Shown piece after piece: positions 33,596 through 42,332 of a stretch of 64,000 nt of DNA. Numbering within the stretch: the stretch's first letter is position 1; each line of letters begins with the position of its first letter. Below the pieces are notes generated by a model. That model saw only the letters and a program-made list of their open reading frames with translations, was not told the origin of the DNA and made no database searches. Position numbers and translations under genes: made by a program. The stretch is from Verrucomicrobiota bacterium (GTDB taxonomy: Bacteria > Verrucomicrobiota > Verrucomicrobiia > Palsa-1439), in contig VHCW01000013.1 of assembly GCA_016871575.1 (NCBI GenBank), positions 1 to 64,000 of the forward strand. The letters run 5' to 3'.

Positions 33596-35029
33596 ATGCC
33601 CTTGGAAACCCCAGCAGAAGTGGACGCGCTTCTCGACAATGCCACGCGCGCGGCGGCGGTGTTCAGCGAGTTTGACCAGCAGCAGGTGGACCGGATCGTC
33701 CACGCCGTTTACGAGGCGGGTTTCAATAACCGAATCAGACTCGCCAAGCTTGCCCACGAGGAAACCGGCATCGGTCGCTGGCAGGACAAGGTCCTCAAGA
33801 ACGTCGTGGCCACCCAATTTGTGTATGAGGACATGAAAGGCCTCAAGACCGTCGGGGTCATCGCCGAGGACTCCGACAAGGGGATCGTCGAGATCGCCCA
33901 GCCGATGGGTCCGATACTGGCCATCATTCCGGTGACCAATCCGACCTCGACGACGATGTTCAAAATCCTCATCGCCCTCAAGACGCGCAATCCCATCATC
34001 ATTTGTCCTCCCAAAAAAGCGATACGCTGTTGCGTCGAGGCGGCGCGCCGCTGTTATGAGGCCGCCCTCCAGGAGGACGCGCCCGAGGATTGCATCCAAT
34101 GGCTCACGGAGGTTTCGCGCGAACAAACCCACGCCTTGATGAGCCACCAGAAACTGGCGCTCATCCTTGCCACGGGCGGCAGCAGCCTCGTCCAGAGCGC
34201 CTACAGTTCCGGCACGCCCACGCTCGGCGTCGGCGCCGGCAATGTGCCGGTCTTCATCGAGGCGAGCGCGGACGTTCCGTTCGCCGTCGGGCAAATCCTG
34301 CTTTCCAAGTTGTTTGACAACGGGACGATCTGCGCCAGTGAACAGGCGGTCGTGGTCGAGCAACGCGTCGCTCCGCAGGTCATCGCGCAGTTCCAGAAAG
34401 GCGGCGCTTGCTTTCTTGACGACGCCGAGATCAGGAAACTGGAGGCTGTCGCCTACAACAGCGAAAAGGGACTGATGAACCCGGACATCGTTGGGAAATC
34501 CGCCATTGAGATCGCGGAGAAAGCCGGGCTGACGGTGCCGCCCGAAACGCGGCTGCTGATCGCGCCGTTGAAGGGCGTGGGGCGGGAGTACCCGCTTTCC
34601 TCGGAGATTCTCGCGCCGATCCTGGCTTTCTACGTGGTGGAGGACTTCGACCGCGCGGTCAACCGCTGCATTGACCTGAATTTCTACGGCGGCATCGGGC
34701 ACACGGTCAGCATCTTTTCCAACGACGAACAGAAAATCAAGGAGTTCGCGTTGTTGATGAACGCCGGGCGCATCGTCGTCAACACGCCTTCCTCGCAGGG
34801 CGCCGTGGGCGGCATCTTCAACAAGATCAACCCCTCCTTCACGCTCGGCTGCGGCACCGGCGGCAAAAACATCACCACCGAAAACGTGACCGCCCGCAGC
34901 CTGCTCAACATCCAGCGCATCGCCCGGCGGCGCGAGAACCAGCGGCTGACGCATTTCGACCAGAACCTGTATCTTGACGAGTCGCTCGATGCGCGGGCGA
35001 TCGAGACGGCGTTCAACCGCAATTACTGA
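33596..35029 (+). CDS. Acylating aldehyde dehydrogenase (AdhE N-terminal type)
   Basis: A 477-residue enzyme of the CoA-dependent acetaldehyde dehydrogenase group. It has QPMGPILAIIPVTNPTSTT, GTPTLGVGAGNVPVFI and the catalytic Cys in DNGTICASEQ. It corresponds to the aldehyde half of AdhE without the iron alcohol dehydrogenase half. It interconverts an aldehyde and acyl-CoA with NAD. No microcompartment targeting peptide or shell genes are seen nearby. The start at ATG 33596 was chosen; an in-frame ATG at 33581 is less likely. A STAS gene follows after 9 bases. Confidence 0.88.
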   Translation: MPLETPAEVDALLDNATRAAAVFSEFDQQQVDRIVHAVYEAGFNNRIRLAKLAHEETGIGRWQDKVLKNVVATQFVYEDMKGLKTVGVIAEDSDKGIVEIAQPMGPILAIIPVTNPTSTTMFKILIALKTRNPIIICPPKKAIRCCVEAARRCYEAALQEDAPEDCIQWLTEVSREQTHALMSHQKLALILATGGSSLVQSAYSSGTPTLGVGAGNVPVFIEASADVPFAVGQILLSKLFDNGTICASEQAVVVEQRVAPQVIAQFQKGGACFLDDAEIRKLEAVAYNSEKGLMNPDIVGKSAIEIAEKAGLTVPPETRLLIAPLKGVGREYPLSSEILAPILAFYVVEDFDRAVNRCIDLNFYGGIGHTVSIFSNDEQKIKEFALLMNAGRIVVNTPSSQGAVGGIFNKINPSFTLGCGTGGKNITTENVTARSLLNIQRIARRRENQRLTHFDQNLYLDESLDARAIETAFNRNY

Positions 35030-35038
35030 GAGGCAATC

Positions 35039-35350
35039 ATGATCCAGTTCCAGGAGCAAGACGGCAGGCTGATTTGTTCGTTCACCGGCCCGCTCGACAC
35101 GGCCGTCTGTCAGCGCATGGAAGCGGAGTTGATGGCCAAGGTGGACGCCGCCAGGCTGCCCGTGGTGTTCGACCTGAACGGGGTGGACTTTATCGGGTCC
35201 ATGTTTCTGCGGCTTTGCCTGATGGTCATCAAGAACGTGCAGGCGAACAATTTCCGGCTCATGAACATGAAACCGCCGGTCAAGAAAGTGTTCAAGATTG
35301 CCGGGTTTGACCAGTGCCTTGACCCCGGTAGCGCAGGGCCAGCAACGTGA
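35039..35350 (+). CDS. STAS-domain anti-sigma factor antagonist
   Basis: A 103-residue STAS protein with PVVFDLNGVDFIGSMFLRLC. The Ser in FIGSM lies where SpoIIAA/RsbV proteins are phosphorylated. Such proteins bind and release RsbW-type kinases. The last 59 bases overlap the end of the convergent PP2C phosphatase gene. Together with the genes at 35292-38182 it forms a partner-switch set. Confidence 0.85.
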   Translation: MIQFQEQDGRLICSFTGPLDTAVCQRMEAELMAKVDAARLPVVFDLNGVDFIGSMFLRLCLMVIKNVQANNFRLMNMKPPVKKVFKIAGFDQCLDPGSAGPAT

Positions 35351-37319
35351 TGTCGTCGCTTTGGGCGGTGGGCTCCGCCAACATCGAAATCGTCGGGTCG
35401 TTGGGCGAGACAACGACGCTGCTGAATTGTTGGACAGCCTCGGTGATGGTCGCGATCAGCTCTTTCGGGGCCGCGCCGGTGTGTTGCGTGGCGAGGGCGC
35501 GAAGGCGGTCTTCGCCATAGAATTCGTCGCGCATGTTCATCGCCTCGGTCACGCCGTCGGTGTAGAGCAGGAGCGTGTCGCCGGGCTGGAGGGTGAGCGT
35601 GCGCGTTTCGTACCGGGAGTCGGGTTCGACGCCGAGAAGCAGGCCGCGCGGCAGTTCGATCCACGCGGCCTCCCGGCCGGGCCGCAGCCACAGCGGCGGG
35701 AGGTGGCCGGCGTTGGTGTAGCGGACGCGGCCGGTGGAGAGTTCGAGCACGCCGCAGCAGACGGTGACGAACATGAGTTCGTCGTTTTCCTGCGCCAGTT
35801 CGCAGTTGGCCTTTTCCAGCACCTGCGAGGGCGACAGGTTCTGCTCGGCCACGCCTTTGATCAGCGTTTTGCTGACGGCCATGAACAACGCCGCGGGAAC
35901 GCCTTTGCCGGCGACGTCGCCGATGGAAAAGAACAGATGGTCGTCGTCGAGCAGGAAGAAATCGTAGAGGTCGCCGCCGACTTCGCGGGCGGCTTCGAGG
36001 TGGGCGTACAGGTCGAACTGGAGCTTGTCCGGGAACGGCGGGAACCGTTTGGGGAGGAAATTGCGCTGGATGGTGTGGGCGATTTTCAGTTCGCTCTCGA
36101 TGCGTTCCTTGGCGGCGCTGGTGTGGGCGAGGTTGGCGATGTATTCCTTGAGCGCGACGCGCATGTTCTCGAAGGATTGCGTCAGGTCGCCGACTTCGTC
36201 GCGGCTGTTCACTCTGGGGATTTGCAGGTCGAGGTTGCCCTTGGCGATCTCGCGGGTTTGTTGCGCCAACTGGCGAATCGGCTCGATGACGCGGGCGGCG
36301 ACGAACACCACGGCGGCAAACAACAGCCCGAAGCCGATGGCGCCAATGACCAGCACGGTGCGGTTCATCACGCGCAGGTCCGCGAGCACTTCGTCCTCGG
36401 CAAACTGGATGCCGACCGACCAGCCGCTCGACGGCACCGGGGCGAAGTACAGCCACGACATCCGTCCGAGATGGCGGGAACTGACACGGACGACGCCTTC
36501 CTCGCCGCGGATCATCCGCTGGCCGATCTCTTGATGTTGTTGGCTGCCGGTTTTCTCGGCGCGGCTGAAGATGGACTCGCGGAACATGACCTCGCGTTGC
36601 GGATAGGAGATGTACTGGCCGCGCCGGGAAATCAGAAAGGCATAACCGGAACCGTAGAGTTTGATGTCGGAAACAATCCCGGAAAGATGATCCAGTTGCA
36701 CGTCGGCGGTGACGACGCCGGCAAACTCGCGCCGCCCGTTGCGCTCGCGGTGGAACGGCACGCTGTAGGTGACCATCCACGTCTCGCCGCCGCCGGCGTC
36801 GAAGTACGGTTCCGACCACGTGGGACGGCCTCGTTCTTTTGCCGCGGTGTACCAGTCCCGCGCCGGGTAGTTGTAGTGTTCCGCCGCCAAGTCGCTGAAC
36901 GCCAAACGGCCTTCCTTGCGGTAGAAATAGGGCGCGCACTTTTCGGCCTCGAACGCCGCCGTCCCGCCGTAGATGGTCGGATTGGCCTGCAACATCGCCC
37001 GCAACAGCCGTTCGAGTTCCGCCCGCTCCAGCGGTCCTTCCGCGAGGCGGTTGGCCAGCAATCCAGGAAGCGGCTGGACGCTTTGCAAAATGGAATCAAC
37101 GTGGCGCACCGCCTGGCGGGCCCTGTGGCGCGTGTTCTCCCGCGCCTCGTGCAACAACAGGTCCCGCGCCACGCGGTCGGTGTACCACGATGCCACCGCA
37201 AAAATCATTCCCGTGCTGGCCAGCACCAGCAGCGCCAGCCGCCACGTCAACGGCGATTGCGTCCATGCCAGGAAGCGGTGCCGCAAGATTTTCTGTTGTG
37301 CCGTGCGCCCGTTGCTCAT
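35292..37319 (-). CDS. Membrane PP2C (SpoIIE/RsbU-type) phosphatase with CACHE sensor and HAMP
   Basis: The 675-residue protein has a transmembrane helix at about 26-46 and a periplasmic CACHE-type sensor (about 50-320, with NYPARDWYTAAKERG and GYAFLISRRGQYISYP). A second transmembrane helix lies at about 327-347, then HAMP (RVIEPIRQLAQQTREIAKGN). The C-terminal PP2C domain has EVGGDLYDFF, DVAGKGVPAALFM and LYTDGVTEAMN. It should dephosphorylate STAS antagonists in response to an extracellular ligand. It is divergent from the RsbW-like gene with only 20 bases between starts. Confidence 0.92.
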   Translation of the reverse strand: MSNGRTAQQKILRHRFLAWTQSPLTWRLALLVLASTGMIFAVASWYTDRVARDLLLHEARENTRHRARQAVRHVDSILQSVQPLPGLLANRLAEGPLERAELERLLRAMLQANPTIYGGTAAFEAEKCAPYFYRKEGRLAFSDLAAEHYNYPARDWYTAAKERGRPTWSEPYFDAGGGETWMVTYSVPFHRERNGRREFAGVVTADVQLDHLSGIVSDIKLYGSGYAFLISRRGQYISYPQREVMFRESIFSRAEKTGSQQHQEIGQRMIRGEEGVVRVSSRHLGRMSWLYFAPVPSSGWSVGIQFAEDEVLADLRVMNRTVLVIGAIGFGLLFAAVVFVAARVIEPIRQLAQQTREIAKGNLDLQIPRVNSRDEVGDLTQSFENMRVALKEYIANLAHTSAAKERIESELKIAHTIQRNFLPKRFPPFPDKLQFDLYAHLEAAREVGGDLYDFFLLDDDHLFFSIGDVAGKGVPAALFMAVSKTLIKGVAEQNLSPSQVLEKANCELAQENDELMFVTVCCGVLELSTGRVRYTNAGHLPPLWLRPGREAAWIELPRGLLLGVEPDSRYETRTLTLQPGDTLLLYTDGVTEAMNMRDEFYGEDRLRALATQHTGAAPKELIATITEAVQQFSSVVVSPNDPTISMLAEPTAQSDDITLLALRYRGQGTGQTRQS

Positions 37320-37339
37320 ACAGTGGATGCGGCATTGTG

Positions 37340-37771
37340 ATGAACCCGACCGGAGATTGCAAGGAACAAACCCTCGTGTGGCAGCGCGACGTGCCCAACC
37401 GCATCGAGGACGCCACCGCTGCCGCCGCCGCCGCCGGCCACCATCTGCGACGGCAGGGCGTCGCCGGGACCGCCGCGCACGCCGCGCATTTCGCCATCGA
37501 GGAAATGCTCACCAACACCATCAAATACGGGCACCCGGCGCATCCCAGCCGGCTTTCGGTCGAGATTGTTCCTGACAGCGTCGTTGTCCGCATCGAGGAT
37601 GACGGGCAGGAGTTCGATCCATCGAAGTCGCCCGCGCCGCCTCTCCCGGCGAACCCCGACGAACGCGCCCCCGGCGGCCTCGGCATCCACATCGTCCGCC
37701 AGATGATCTCCTCCATCGCCTACACGCGACGCGACGGGCGCAACCATCTCGTCCTCACCATCGCCCGGTGA
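37340..37771 (+). CDS. RsbW-like anti-sigma / serine kinase (GHKL)
   Basis: A 143-residue GHKL ATPase with N-box IEEMLTNTIKYGH, G1 EDDGQEFDP and G2 GGLGIHIVRQM, the standard layout of SpoIIAB/RsbW proteins. It would phosphorylate the STAS proteins at 35039-35350 and 37826-38182 and be opposed by the PP2C enzyme. ATG 37340 starts 20 bases from the divergent phosphatase start, so the promoters must lie within the opposite coding regions. Confidence 0.85.
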   Translation: MNPTGDCKEQTLVWQRDVPNRIEDATAAAAAAGHHLRRQGVAGTAAHAAHFAIEEMLTNTIKYGHPAHPSRLSVEIVPDSVVVRIEDDGQEFDPSKSPAPPLPANPDERAPGGLGIHIVRQMISSIAYTRRDGRNHLVLTIAR

Positions 37772-37825
37772 CCCACTGAGAATATGGCTTGATTCCTGTT
37801 CAACTGTTTTTATCCTGAGACCCGC

Positions 37826-38182
37826 ATGTTGGAAATCACCCACAAACCCGAATCACCCGGCATCACGATCATCCTGAAAGGCCACCTCGATGCCGTCACC
37901 GCCCCGCAACTGGAGAAACAACTCGACGATCTGTTTCGCGCGGAGCACGCCCACATCGTCGTGGACCTTGGCTGCGTGGCGTTCGTCGCCAGCGCCGGGC
38001 TGCGCGTCTTTCTGGCCTGCGCCAAGAAAGCCCGGCGCGCCCAGCGCGGCCTCGCCCTCTGCCGGCTCCAGCCGCAGGTCCAACAGGTTTTCGAACTGGC
38101 CGGCATGACGCCGTTGTTCCTGATTCACCTCGCCCCCGAGAACGCCCACGCCGCGTTGCGTCAGCGGAGCGCCGCCGCATGA
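37826..38182 (+). CDS. STAS-domain anti-sigma factor antagonist
   Basis: A 118-residue STAS protein: GHLDAVTAPQLEKQL, then HIVVDLGCVAFVASAGLRVF with the conserved Ser of the ASAGLR motif. This is the closest match to a classic RsbV/SpoIIAA protein in the window. It follows the RsbW-like gene by 54 bases and overlaps the next gene (ATGA). Confidence 0.9.
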   Translation: MLEITHKPESPGITIILKGHLDAVTAPQLEKQLDDLFRAEHAHIVVDLGCVAFVASAGLRVFLACAKKARRAQRGLALCRLQPQVQQVFELAGMTPLFLIHLAPENAHAALRQRSAAA

Positions 38183-39084
38183 GTCACCTGCCCGCCGGCG
38201 CCGGTCAGGACAAGGAAGCGGCCGCGCGGGCCGGGGCGATTGCCGGGCTGGTGGACGTTCTCATCTGCGTGGCCGCCGCCTGCGCATCGAACTCGGCGGT
38301 GCTGCTGGCTGACGCGCTGAAGACGTTTCTCGAATTTGTCGCCGTGTTGCTGGCGTGGCTGGCCATCCGCCGCATCAACCGCGGCGCCCACCACAACTTC
38401 GACTACGGCATCGGCAAACTGGAGAATCTCTCCGGCCTGTTCGTCGGCATCCTGATGATGCTGTGCCTGCTGGTCATCCTCGGCAACGCCATCCGCAATT
38501 TCCTTTCCCCCTCGCACGTCAGCGGCCTCGGCCTCTGGATCGGCATCGGCGACCAGATCATCTATCTCGGCATCAACTCATACCTCTGCTACCGCAGCCG
38601 CCAAGTCGCCGCGAAAGACAACTCGCCCGCCGTGGCCGCGCAAGGCCGGCTGTTGTTCACGCGCGCCGTCGCCAACGCCTTCATTCTCATCGCGCTTGTC
38701 CTCAGCATCAGCCTCTCCCGGTTCCATTGGGCGATGTACATTGACCCGTGCGCGTCCCTGCTGATCGGCGGCTCGATCCTGCTGGCCGCGTTCGGCATCT
38801 TCTCCAGCTCGGTCTATGATCTCCTCGACCGGACGTTGGAGGAGAAACATCAACTCCTCATCCTCCGCGAACTGGCCGGGCACTTCGACGATTACGAAGC
38901 CCTGCACGGCATCCGTTCCCGCCACGCCGGCGGCCAGGTGTATGTGGAAATCTTCCTCGAGTTTGATCCGCAGAAATCCGTCGCCGACGTCCAGCGCGCC
39001 ATCAACCAGATCACCGAAAGCCTTCAATCGAAGATCCCCAACAGCCACGTCAGCATCGCGCTGGCTGACCATCCGATTGCTTGA
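38179..39084 (+). CDS. Cation diffusion facilitator-like transporter with an atypical metal site
   Basis: A 301-residue membrane protein with about six transmembrane helices and a C-terminal cytoplasmic domain (residues about 215-301). The TM2 motif SNSAVLLADALKTFLEF matches CDF proteins up to LLADA. The usual HxxxD metal pair is replaced by K48 and E52. The helix around TRAVANAFILI lacks the second His-Asp pair. It may carry another substrate, use proton coupling differently, or be a regulator. It is translationally coupled to the STAS gene, an unusual partner. Canonical transport is not assured. Confidence 0.8.
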   Translation: MSHLPAGAGQDKEAAARAGAIAGLVDVLICVAAACASNSAVLLADALKTFLEFVAVLLAWLAIRRINRGAHHNFDYGIGKLENLSGLFVGILMMLCLLVILGNAIRNFLSPSHVSGLGLWIGIGDQIIYLGINSYLCYRSRQVAAKDNSPAVAAQGRLLFTRAVANAFILIALVLSISLSRFHWAMYIDPCASLLIGGSILLAAFGIFSSSVYDLLDRTLEEKHQLLILRELAGHFDDYEALHGIRSRHAGGQVYVEIFLEFDPQKSVADVQRAINQITESLQSKIPNSHVSIALADHPIA

Positions 39085-39273
39085 TGCCTGCCTCCAAACC
39101 AAAGTGTGTCAACCCGCGCGATGCGACACGGATTTGCACTCAGTCGAAAGGAAACCGTCAAAGCGCAAACAGACAAAACCGTAACCATCGCGACGCCTCC
39201 CGTAATTCTTGCGACACTTCGATAGACACTCATACGTCTGAAGGGACGCTATGGCACAACAGGAGAAACGAGC

Positions 39274-42200
39274 ATGAAACATGACTTGGGTCGCATCATC
39301 GCTGTGCTGATGTCCGTTGCCGGAATAACGACAGCGTGTCAGGCGCAACAGTCCGCGACCGCGGACAAACCCAACATCCTGCTCCTCTACGTGGACAATG
39401 CGGGTTACGGAGATTTGGGTTGTTACGGCAACCGGGTGGTCAAGACACCGCGCATTGACCGGCTGGCAAGCGAAGGCGCGCGCTGTGCCGATTTCTACGT
39501 GTCTGCGTCGAGCTGCACGCCGTCGCGCGGGGCGATTCTCACGGGACGCCATCCCTTGCGGAACGGTCTCGCGCATCAACTCGCGAGAACAGAGAACTGG
39601 ATCGGCATCGGCCTGCCACACCGCGAACGCATCATCCCTCACTATCTCAAACAAGCCGGCTACGCGACCGCTTGTTTCGGCAAATGGAACATCGGTTTCG
39701 CACCGGGAAGTCGTCCGACGGAGCGCGGTTTCGACGAGTTCTTCGGCTTCCGCTCCGGCAACATCAATTACTACACGCACATCTATAACGGCGAATACGA
39801 CATGTTTCGCGGCACGGAGCGGCACAAGGTCGAGGGCTACAGCACCGACCTGTTTGCCGATGCGGCCTGCGACTTCATCCGGCGACAGGACAAGAAGCCG
39901 TGGTTTGTCTATCTGCCGTTCAACGCGGCGCATTACGTCAGCGGCGTGAACATGGCGCCCGGCGAGAAGCCGGAATGGCAGGTGCCGGGCAAGTATCTCG
40001 AACGTTACGGCTGGCCGGCGAACGACCCCGACGAGAAACATCGTTACCTCGCAGTGCTCACCGCGCTCGACGACGCCATCGGCCGGGTGCTCGACACGTT
40101 GGACGGCTTGAAGCTGCGCGAGCGGACGCTGGTGATTCTGATTTCGGACAATGGCGCGTTCATGCTTCCCAAATGTGGGTTGGAAGTGGCGTCGAACGCG
40201 CCGTTGCGCGACGGCGGCACGACTTGTTACGAGGGCGGCGTGCGAGTGCCGGCCATGTTCCGGTGGCCCGGCAAGATCAAGCCGGGCACAGTTTGTCGGG
40301 AGATGTTGAGTCATCTCGATGTGTTGCCGCTCTGTCTCACCGCCGCCGGTCTGCCGCTGCCGAAGGACCGGGTGCTCGATGGACGCAATCCGTTGCCCGC
40401 GCTCACCGGCAAAGCGAAGTCGCCACACTCAAGCTTGGCATTCGCGTACGGAACTGGCTCAGGTCTGCGTCAGGGCAATCTGAAACTTATTCGGCCCAAA
40501 CCGAACGCCCCATGGGAACTTTACGACCTCGCGGCCGACCCCGGCGAACGCGAGAACCTTGCCGAGAAGCGCCCCGCCGACCTCACCCGCCTCACCTCTG
40601 AATTCGAGAAATGGCTGACTGAGGTCAAGACAGACGCCAGCGAACCAGCGCCTAGACCCGCGACGGAAAAGTCTGCAAAGAAAGTCGTGATGTTGGGCGC
40701 GACGCCCGCAGCCTCCTACTACCGGCCGGTGAAAGCGCAGAAGCGCGCGGTTCGCGAGTGCGAGGTGGCCGTTTACGGGGGCACTCCGGCGGGGGTCGCC
40801 GCGGCCATCCAAGCCGCACGCACGGGACGGAAAACCCTGCTGCTCTCTTTTAACCAGCACGTGGGCGGGATGACCTCGGGCGGTCTTACCGCCACCGATA
40901 TCGGAAAGAAGGAATCTGTTGGTGGTCTCGCGCTGGACTTCTATACGCGGATCGGACGCATTGTGGGTTTCAGTCCGTCCGCGGCAGAGTCGCTCTACCT
41001 CACGATGCTCCAAGAGGCGGGAGTGACGGTGCTCCTCGGACGCTGTCTGGAATCGGTCGAGATGCGGGACAACCGTCTCGTGTCCATTGCCATGGAGACG
41101 GGCGAGACGATCAAGGCCGCCATGTTCATTGATGCGACCTACGAGGGCGACCTGATGGCCGCGGCCGGGGTATCTTACCGTGTGGGCCGCGAGCCAAGGA
41201 GCGCCTTCAACGAGTCGCTGGCCGGCCAGTGGCAACAAATTTCGTGGAAGGACGTCTATCAGTTCTGCCGGCTTCCCATCAGTCCATATCTGGTCGCGGG
41301 CGATCCGGCATCCGGGTTGTTGCCGGAAATCTCCCCGGAAAAACCGGGCGCGCCGGGACAAGGCGACTATCGGGTGCAGGCTTACAACTTTCGGATGTAC
41401 CTCTCGAACCAAGCGGGCCGCATTCCGTTCCCGAAACCTGAAGGTTATCATCCCGCCCGTTATGGCTTGTTGGCCCGCTTCTTGAATGCCGACCCGGGTA
41501 TCCAATGGACACTCCACTACACCGTGCGCCCGATGACGGACGGCCCGGTACAGATGAGACACGGGGACTCGAACAACGCGGGGAGTTTCTCCTCGGATTA
41601 TGTCGGCGGCTGCCACCGCTGGCCGGACGGGACCTACGAGGCGGTCTCGTTCTCCGAACTGCCGGCCCCGCGGCGCGGGTTGACCATGCCGTTTCGCAAA
41701 CTCTACGAACTGCGGGAGCGCATTTTTCAGGACCACGTCAGCTACCAGCAGGGGCTGCTGTATTTCCTCGCCAACGACCCGCAGGTTCCGCAGGAGCTGC
41801 AGGAACGGGTGCGGAAATTCGGCTTGGATCCCGACGAATTCAAGGAGACGGGGCATTGGCCGCATCAGCTTTATGTTCGCGAAGGCCGCCGCATGGTCTC
41901 GGGTTACGTGATGACGCAGGAGAACTGCGAGTCGAAGCGGACGGTGGATGATCCCGTCGGCCTCGCATCCTATGCGATGGATTCCCACTTCTGCCAGCGT
42001 GTGGTGGTGGAGGAGAACGGCAAGACCACCGTCCGCAACGAGGGCGGTTTTGGGCTGGGCTTTCGCAAGCCCTACCCGGTAGCCTATCGCGCCATCGTTC
42101 CCAAGAAGGACGAATGCGCCAATCTGCTGGTGCCGGTCTGCCTTTCGGCATCGCACGTCGCCTACGGTTCCATTCGCATGGAGCCTGTGTTTATGATCCT

Positions 42201-42315
42201 CGGCCAGAGTGCTGGAACCGCTGCCAGTCTCGCGATTGAAGATGGGGTATCCGTCCAAGACGTGGACTACGGCAAACTGAAACACCGTCTGCTTGCTGGC
42301 AAACAGCGCTTGTAA
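39274..42315 (+). CDS. Fusion of a Cys-type sulfatase and a FAD-dependent oxidoreductase
   Basis: One 1013-residue secreted protein. Residues 1-25 are a signal peptide with a possible lipobox cysteine (C22). Residues about 33-450 are a sulfatase with C81 in CTPSRGAILTGR and the metal motif LISDNGA. The first metal pair reads DN (D41, N42) instead of DD. A linker of about 40 residues leads to a FAD_oxidored domain (495-1013) with VAVYGGTPAGVAAAIQAART, the HVGGMTSGG loop, a GYVMTQENCESK segment and LGQSAGTAASLA. No stop codon or frame change was seen in the joint. Adjacent separate genes with these domains exist at 30379-33532. Confidence 0.93.
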   Translation: MKHDLGRIIAVLMSVAGITTACQAQQSATADKPNILLLYVDNAGYGDLGCYGNRVVKTPRIDRLASEGARCADFYVSASSCTPSRGAILTGRHPLRNGLAHQLARTENWIGIGLPHRERIIPHYLKQAGYATACFGKWNIGFAPGSRPTERGFDEFFGFRSGNINYYTHIYNGEYDMFRGTERHKVEGYSTDLFADAACDFIRRQDKKPWFVYLPFNAAHYVSGVNMAPGEKPEWQVPGKYLERYGWPANDPDEKHRYLAVLTALDDAIGRVLDTLDGLKLRERTLVILISDNGAFMLPKCGLEVASNAPLRDGGTTCYEGGVRVPAMFRWPGKIKPGTVCREMLSHLDVLPLCLTAAGLPLPKDRVLDGRNPLPALTGKAKSPHSSLAFAYGTGSGLRQGNLKLIRPKPNAPWELYDLAADPGERENLAEKRPADLTRLTSEFEKWLTEVKTDASEPAPRPATEKSAKKVVMLGATPAASYYRPVKAQKRAVRECEVAVYGGTPAGVAAAIQAARTGRKTLLLSFNQHVGGMTSGGLTATDIGKKESVGGLALDFYTRIGRIVGFSPSAAESLYLTMLQEAGVTVLLGRCLESVEMRDNRLVSIAMETGETIKAAMFIDATYEGDLMAAAGVSYRVGREPRSAFNESLAGQWQQISWKDVYQFCRLPISPYLVAGDPASGLLPEISPEKPGAPGQGDYRVQAYNFRMYLSNQAGRIPFPKPEGYHPARYGLLARFLNADPGIQWTLHYTVRPMTDGPVQMRHGDSNNAGSFSSDYVGGCHRWPDGTYEAVSFSELPAPRRGLTMPFRKLYELRERIFQDHVSYQQGLLYFLANDPQVPQELQERVRKFGLDPDEFKETGHWPHQLYVREGRRMVSGYVMTQENCESKRTVDDPVGLASYAMDSHFCQRVVVEENGKTTVRNEGGFGLGFRKPYPVAYRAIVPKKDECANLLVPVCLSASHVAYGSIRMEPVFMILGQSAGTAASLAIEDGVSVQDVDYGKLKHRLLAGKQRL

Positions 42316-42332
42316 CACAAGAAGGAATCGCC

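Noticed and set aside
33449-35413. 654-residue minus-strand frame
   Set aside because: Antisense to the aldehyde dehydrogenase and STAS genes; low-information composition.
35298-37340. 680-residue plus-strand frame
   Set aside because: Antisense to the PP2C phosphatase; no domain signal.
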